NCBI GenBank assembly: GCA_937915075.1
Contig: CALDMA010000029.1
Location: 1-8,974 of the forward strand
Direction of reading: 5' to 3'
DNA from: an uncultured Oscillospiraceae bacterium
Lineage (GTDB): Bacteria > Bacillota > Clostridia > Oscillospirales > Oscillospiraceae
DNA: 8,974 nucleotides
In this document: positions 6,038-8,974 of the stretch, piece after piece
How positions within the stretch are numbered: position 1 is the first letter of the stretch
Layout of the letters: the number at the start of each line of letters is the position of its first letter
The notes under the pieces: model-generated
The model's input: only the letters and a program-made list of their open reading frames with translations
Told to the model about the DNA's origin: nothing
Database searches by the model: none
Program-made: the position numbers and the translations under genes

Positions 6038-6151
6038 ATGAAAGTAAGACCGTCCGTGAAGCCCATGTGCGAGAAGTGCAAGATCATTCGTCGTAAAGGC
6101 CGTGTCATGGTCATTTGCGAGAATCCCAAGCACAAGCAGCGCCAGGGCTAA
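6038..6151 (+). CDS. rpmJ: 50S ribosomal protein L36 (zinc-binding form)
   Basis: L36 is the smallest ribosomal protein, buried in 23S rRNA near the 50S factor-binding side. The 37 residues start MKVRPSVKPMCEKCK and end PKHKQRQG, as is usual. The zinc ligands C11, C14, C27 and H32 are all present, so this is the zinc-containing paralogue. Some bacteria keep a second, cysteine-free copy for zinc limitation; none is seen here. The ATG follows GGAGGT (6024-6029) with 8 bases of spacing. Position after infA and before rpsM is canonical. Confidence 0.98.
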   Translation: MKVRPSVKPMCEKCKIIRRKGRVMVICENPKHKQRQG

Positions 6152-6174
6152 GACTTAATTGGAGGTTAAAGAGT

Positions 6175-6543
6175 ATGGCACGTATTGCCGGTATTGACCT
6201 GCCCAAGGATAAGCGAATCGAAATCGGTTTGACTTACATCTACGGCATTGGCAGAAAGAGCGCTCAGGACATTCTGGCGCAGACAGGCATTAACCCCGAC
6301 ACCCGCGTCAAGGACCTGACCGATGCGGAAGAGGCCAAGCTGCGTGAAGCCATCGACCACGGCTACATGGTCGAGGGCGACCTGCGCCGCCAGACCGCGC
6401 TCGACATCAAGCGTCTGAGCGAGATCGGCTGCTATCGCGGCACCCGTCATCGCCGCGGCCTGCCCGTTCGCGGTCAGCGCAGCAAGACCAACGCACGCAC
6501 CCGCAAGGGCCCCAAGAAGACCATTGCGAACAAGAAGAAGTAA
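6175..6543 (+). CDS. rpsM: 30S ribosomal protein S13
   Basis: S13 lies in the 30S head, forms bridges to the 50S subunit and contacts P-site tRNA through its C-terminal tail. The 122-residue protein begins MARIAGIDLPKDKRIEIGLT. It has the helix-two-turns-helix body and the signature GCYRGTRHRRGLPVRGQR (85-102), followed by a basic tail ending in KKK. The frame is open further upstream, to 6115 inside rpmJ, but the ATG at 6175 is the true start. The family N-terminus begins there, and GGAGGTT (6161-6167) lies 7 bases before it. The TAA stop merges with the rpsK ribosome binding site. Confidence 0.98.
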   Translation: MARIAGIDLPKDKRIEIGLTYIYGIGRKSAQDILAQTGINPDTRVKDLTDAEEAKLREAIDHGYMVEGDLRRQTALDIKRLSEIGCYRGTRHRRGLPVRGQRSKTNARTRKGPKKTIANKKK

Positions 6544-6559
6544 GGAGGGAGAATAGAAT

Positions 6560-6964
6560 ATGGCTACTGCTAAGGCTAACGGCAAGAAGGTTATCCGCCG
6601 CCGTCGCGAAAAGAAGAACATTGAGCGTGGACAGGTCCACATTCGTTCTTCCTTCAACAACACCATGGTCACGGTGACCGACTCTCAGGGCAACGCCCTT
6701 TCCTGGGCTTCCTCCGGTGGTCTCGGTTTCCGCGGCAGCAAGAAGTCCACTCCCTTCGCCGCGCAGAGCGCTGCTGAGACGGCGGCTACCGCCGCTATGG
6801 AGCATGGTCTCAAGACCGTCGAGGTCTTCGTCAAGGGCCCCGGCCAGGGCCGTGAAGCGGCCATCCGCGCCCTGCAGGCTGTGGGTCTCGAGGTCACCAT
6901 GATCAAGGACGTTACGCCGATTCCTCACAATGGCTGCCGTCCCCCGAAGCGCCGCCGCGTTTAA
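6560..6964 (+). CDS. rpsK: 30S ribosomal protein S11
   Basis: S11 is in the 30S platform, near the E site and the mRNA exit, and works with S7 and S18. The 134-residue protein has a lysine/arginine-rich N-terminal extension (VIRRRREKKN, 11-20). The core includes GQVHIRSSFNNTMVTVTD (24-41), the motif KGPGQGREAAIRAL (92-105) and the C-terminal TPIPHNGCRPPKRRRV (119-134). All are standard. The ATG is 11 bases after TAAGGAGG (6541-6548), whose TAA ends rpsM; GGGAGA extends the purine-rich stretch. Confidence 0.98.
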   Translation: MATAKANGKKVIRRRREKKNIERGQVHIRSSFNNTMVTVTDSQGNALSWASSGGLGFRGSKKSTPFAAQSAAETAATAAMEHGLKTVEVFVKGPGQGREAAIRALQAVGLEVTMIKDVTPIPHNGCRPPKRRRV

Positions 6965-6988
6965 TCGAAAGAGGAGGTAACAAGCAAT

Positions 6989-7591
6989 ATGGCTAAGAAT
7001 ATGCAGCCGATCGCCAAGCGCTGCAAGGCTTTAGGCATTTCTCCTGCCGTTATGGGTTATGCGAAGAAGACCACGAACCGCAACCCCGGCAGCCAGATGA
7101 AGAGAAAAAAGAGCGAGTATGGCATCCAGCTTGCTGAAAAGCAGAAGGTCAAGTTCATCTACGGTATCCTGGAAAAGCAGTTCCATGATTACTATGAGAA
7201 GGCCGCTGCGGCTCCCGGCAAGACCGGTGACAACCTGCTCATCACCGTCGAGCGCCGTCTGGACAACGTTGTCTATCGCATGGGCTTTGCGATGACCCGC
7301 CGTCAGGCCCGTCAGCTCGTCAGCCACGCCCACTTCACCGTCAACGGCAAGAAGGTCAACATTCCTTCCTACCTCGTCAAGGCCGGCGATGTGATCGAGG
7401 TTGCGGAGGGCAGCCGCTCCGCCGAGTGCTTCAAGCGCCTGATGGGCCAGGACGCGCCTGTGTTCCTGCAGCCCGTGTGGATGGAGCGCGAGAAGAATGC
7501 TCTCAAGGGCACCATCACTCGTCTTCCCGCCCGCGAGGAGATCGACGTTCCTGTTGAGGAGCACCTCATCGTTGAGTTGTACTCCAAGTAA
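6989..7591 (+). CDS. rpsD: 30S ribosomal protein S4 (zinc-free form)
   Basis: S4 nucleates 30S assembly on the 16S 5' domain. In other bacteria it represses its own operon by binding a structured mRNA leader. The 200-residue protein has the S4 RNA-binding domain at about 90-155 (RLDNVVYRMGF, RRQARQLVSHAHFTVNG). The N-terminus carries a single cysteine (C12) instead of the four of the zinc form, so this is the zinc-independent version common in Clostridia. The ATG has GAGGAGGT (6971-6978) 10 bases upstream. Placing rpsD in the alpha operon just before rpoA is typical of Clostridia; B. subtilis has it elsewhere. It is followed by the longest gap between genes in the window. Confidence 0.98.
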   Translation: MAKNMQPIAKRCKALGISPAVMGYAKKTTNRNPGSQMKRKKSEYGIQLAEKQKVKFIYGILEKQFHDYYEKAAAAPGKTGDNLLITVERRLDNVVYRMGFAMTRRQARQLVSHAHFTVNGKKVNIPSYLVKAGDVIEVAEGSRSAECFKRLMGQDAPVFLQPVWMEREKNALKGTITRLPAREEIDVPVEEHLIVELYSK

Positions 7592-7610
7592 TCGGAGGAT
7601 ACCCTCAATA

Positions 7611-7664
7611 ATGATAGGAATTGCCGGCGGGGCGCAGCAATGCGCCACCGCAATGAGAAGATGA
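7611..7664 (+). other. Possible 17-codon leader ORF before rpoA
   Basis: The ATG at 7611 opens a short frame encoding MIGIAGGAQQCATAMRR, ending in TGA at 7662-7664, directly next to the rpoA ribosome binding site. GGAGGA (7594-7599) lies 11 bases before the ATG, a somewhat long spacing. That leftover ribosome binding site has no other obvious gene to serve. The frame runs through the hairpin at 7627-7651, so its translation would melt that hairpin and could feed ribosomes to rpoA. It may equally be chance in a short gap. Confidence 0.3.
7627..7651 (+). promoter_or_regulatory. GC-rich bulged hairpin upstream of rpoA
   Basis: GCGG (7627-7630) plus GGCGCA (7631-7636) pairs with TGCGCC (7641-7646) plus CCGC (7648-7651), leaving A7647 bulged and a GCAA loop of the GNRA type. 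No T-run follows, so it is not an intrinsic terminator. It lies between rpsD and rpoA, 13 bases upstream of the rpoA ribosome binding site. A role in mRNA processing, stability or protein binding is inferred. Confidence 0.6.
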
Positions 7665-7678
7665 AGGAGGGTAACTGC

Positions 7679-8632
7679 ATGATTGAAATTGAAAAGCCCC
7701 AGATCGAGTGTATCGAAGACTCCGCGAACAGCTCTTACGGCAAGTACGTTGTCGAGCCTCTGGAGCGTGGATACGGCATTACGCTGGGCAACGCCCTGCG
7801 CCGCATTATGCTCTCTTCGCTCCCCGGCACCGCAGCTACCGCCATCAAGATCGCCGGCGTGCAGCATGAGTTCTCCACCATCCCCGGCGTCAAGGAGGAT
7901 GTGACGGAGATCGTCCTCAACGTCAAGAGCCTGATCACCAAGCTCCACAACGCGGAGGGCACCAAGACGGTCTTCATCGAGGCCACCGGTCCCTGCGAGG
8001 TCAAGGCCGGCGACATCAAGTGCGACAGCGAGGTCGAGGTCCTCAATCCCGACCTGCACATCGCAACGCTCGACGCCGGAGCGACGCTCAACATGGAGCT
8101 GACGCTCAGCCACGGCCGCGGCTATGTGTCCGCCGATCGCAACAAGCCGGCGCAGACCACGATCGGCCTCATTCCGGTCGACTCGATCTACACGCCTGTT
8201 TACAAGGTCAACTACACCGTGGAAAACACCCGCGTGGGCAACATGACCGACTTCGACAAGCTGACGCTCGAGGTCTGGACCGACGGCACCATCTCGTCCC
8301 GCGACGCGGTGTCCCTCGGCGCCAAGATCCTCTGCGATCACTTCGCTCTCTTCACCGACCTGTCCGACGCCATGGGCGGCAAGTCCACCGTCGTCGAGAA
8401 GGCCGAGACCCAGCGCGACAAGGTGCTGGAGCTGACCATCGAGGAGCTCGATCTCTCCGTGCGCAGCTTCAACTGCCTCAAGCGCGCCAACATCAACACC
8501 GTCGAGGACTTGATCTCCAAGACCGAGGACGATATGATGAAGGTCCGCAACCTAGGCCGCAAGAGCCTCGAAGAGGTCATCAACAAGCTGGCTATGATGG
8601 GTCTGTCCCTCGCCAGCGACGACAACAACTGA
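7679..8632 (+). CDS. rpoA: RNA polymerase subunit alpha
   Basis: Alpha dimerises to start polymerase assembly, and its C-terminal domain contacts promoter UP elements and activators. The 317-residue length is typical of Firmicutes. The N-terminal domain (about 1-230) has the assembly motif GNALRRIMLSSLPG (37-50). A linker leads to the C-terminal domain (about 250-310), where R262 and N265 in VRSFNCLKRA match the DNA-contacting residues R265 and N268 of E. coli. VEDLISKTEDDMMKVRNLGR is part of its helix-hairpin-helix region. The frame extends upstream to an ATG at 7640, but the ATG at 7679 gives the conserved N-terminus MIEIEKPQIE and has AAGGAGGG (7664-7671) 7 bases ahead. Confidence 0.98.
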   Translation: MIEIEKPQIECIEDSANSSYGKYVVEPLERGYGITLGNALRRIMLSSLPGTAATAIKIAGVQHEFSTIPGVKEDVTEIVLNVKSLITKLHNAEGTKTVFIEATGPCEVKAGDIKCDSEVEVLNPDLHIATLDAGATLNMELTLSHGRGYVSADRNKPAQTTIGLIPVDSIYTPVYKVNYTVENTRVGNMTDFDKLTLEVWTDGTISSRDAVSLGAKILCDHFALFTDLSDAMGGKSTVVEKAETQRDKVLELTIEELDLSVRSFNCLKRANINTVEDLISKTEDDMMKVRNLGRKSLEEVINKLAMMGLSLASDDNN

Positions 8633-8635
8633 CAG

Positions 8636-8673
8636 GGGTTGTCGCCTGCGGCAGCGCCGCAGGACGAAGACCC
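8636..8673 (+). promoter_or_regulatory. Long bulged hairpin between rpoA and rplQ
   Basis: The core is a perfect 8-bp stem, CCTGCGGC (8645-8652) with GCCGCAGG (8656-8663), closed by an AGC loop. Beyond a bulged A8664 the stem continues with TCG (8642-8644) and CGA (8665-8667). After a G8641/A8668 mismatch it continues with GGGTT (8636-8640) and GACCC (8669-8673), including one U.G pair. The U.G pair favours the + strand RNA. No T-run follows, so it is not a normal intrinsic terminator. It starts 3 bases after the rpoA stop. Confidence 0.65.
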
Positions 8674-8678
8674 GCTAA

Positions 8679-8692
8679 CTTATCCTGATAAG
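8679..8692 (+). promoter_or_regulatory. Small inverted repeat touching the rplQ ribosome binding site
   Basis: CTTAT (8679-8683) pairs with ATAAG (8688-8692) around CCTG. Its last base is the first G of the ribosome binding site AAGGAGG (8690-8696). It is A/T-rich and weak, so at most a minor modulator of rplQ translation. Confidence 0.3.
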
Positions 8693-8705
8693 GAGGAAAA
8701 CCAAC

Positions 8706-8974
8706 ATGCCCGGAACTCGTAAGCTCGGTAAGACTACCGATCAGCGTATGGCGATGCTCCGTCAGCAGGTCACCGATCTTCTGGACAACGGCCGGATGGA
8801 GACTACCATCACCCGCGCCAAGGAGATCAAGCCCCTCGCCGAGAAGATGATCACCCTCGGCAAGAAGGGCGACCTGGCCGCATACCGTCAGGCGCTGAGC
8901 TTCATCACCCGCGAGGATGTGGCCAACAAGCTGTTCAAGGAACTGGCTCCCAGCTACGCCGAGCGCAACGGCGG
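8706..8974 (+). CDS. rplQ: 50S ribosomal protein L17 (5' part only)
   Basis: L17 is a large-subunit protein near the peptide exit tunnel. Only the first 89 codons plus two bases are in the window, and the frame is open at the right edge. The visible part starts MPGTRKLGKTTDQRMAMLRQ and has the family patterns RMETTITRAKEIKPLAEKMI (30-49) and ITLGKKGDLAAYRQALSFI (49-67). The ATG has AAGGAGG (8690-8696) 9 bases upstream. Following rpoA at the end of the alpha operon is canonical. It is separated from rpoA by 73 bases that contain a strong hairpin. Confidence 0.97.
   Translation, partial: MPGTRKLGKTTDQRMAMLRQQVTDLLDNGRMETTITRAKEIKPLAEKMITLGKKGDLAAYRQALSFITREDVANKLFKELAPSYAERNG

Noticed and set aside
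6115..6174. Twenty-residue N-terminal extension of S13
   Set aside because: It lies in rpmJ and lacks family similarity; the ATG at 6175 has GGAGGTT and the conserved MARIAG start.
7640..7678. Thirteen-residue N-terminal extension of RpoA
   Set aside because: The upstream ATG has no ribosome binding site and the family N-terminus starts at 7679, which has a good one.
7031..8341. A 436-codon minus-strand frame opposite rpsD and rpoA
   Set aside because: Same shadow effect; it crosses two real genes and their gap and resembles no family.
8636..8690. Intrinsic terminator after rpoA
   Set aside because: The stem is strong but no U-tract follows, and rplQ of the same operon lies just downstream.
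1..8974. CRISPR arrays, insertion sequences, tRNA or rRNA genes
   Set aside because: No regularly spaced direct repeats, transposase-like frames, tRNA-like folds or rRNA sequence were seen.

Overview
The window is an 8,974-base stretch of ribosomal-protein, translocation and transcription genes, all read on the + strand. It matches the distal spc operon and alpha operon of a Firmicute. Several traits fit a fairly GC-rich member of the Clostridia, probably a gut Oscillospirales-type bacterium: strong GGAGG ribosome binding sites before nearly every gene, the order adk-map-KOW protein-infA-rpmJ, a zinc-type L36, an S4 without the zinc cysteines, and heavy C/G use at third codon positions. The placement comes from gene order and protein style, not from a database match.

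Layout. Bases 1-302 carry no recognisable gene. They hold a dense run of inverted repeats that would fold, as + strand RNA, into a series of hairpins and a probable three-way junction just before rpsH. The S14 gene (rpsN) that usually precedes rpsH is not in this stretch. Then follow rpsH (S8), rplF (L6), rplR (L18), rpsE (S5), rpmD (L30), rplO (L15), secY, adk, map, a small KOW-domain protein, infA, rpmJ (L36), rpsM (S13), rpsK (S11), rpsD (S4), rpoA and the 5' part of rplQ (L17), which runs off the right edge. rpmJ and the partial rplQ were read directly from the sequence.

The genes are packed tightly: most gaps are 9-24 bases, secY abuts rplO with no gap, and infA overlaps the KOW gene by 19 bases. 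At five junctions the TAA stop codon is part of the next gene's Shine-Dalgarno sequence (TAAGGAGG), which suggests coupled translation. The only larger gaps lie on either side of rpoA (87 and 73 bases), and each holds a GC-rich hairpin with a single bulged A. No intrinsic terminator was found, so the whole set could be one transcript, possibly with processing or differential expression around rpoA.

The genes serve protein synthesis and maturation: ribosomal subunit proteins, initiation factor 1, the SecY channel, adenylate kinase, methionine aminopeptidase, and the RNA polymerase alpha subunit. The coding part is conventional. The parts worth a second look are the structured leader at about 41-276 and the two hairpins bracketing rpoA.
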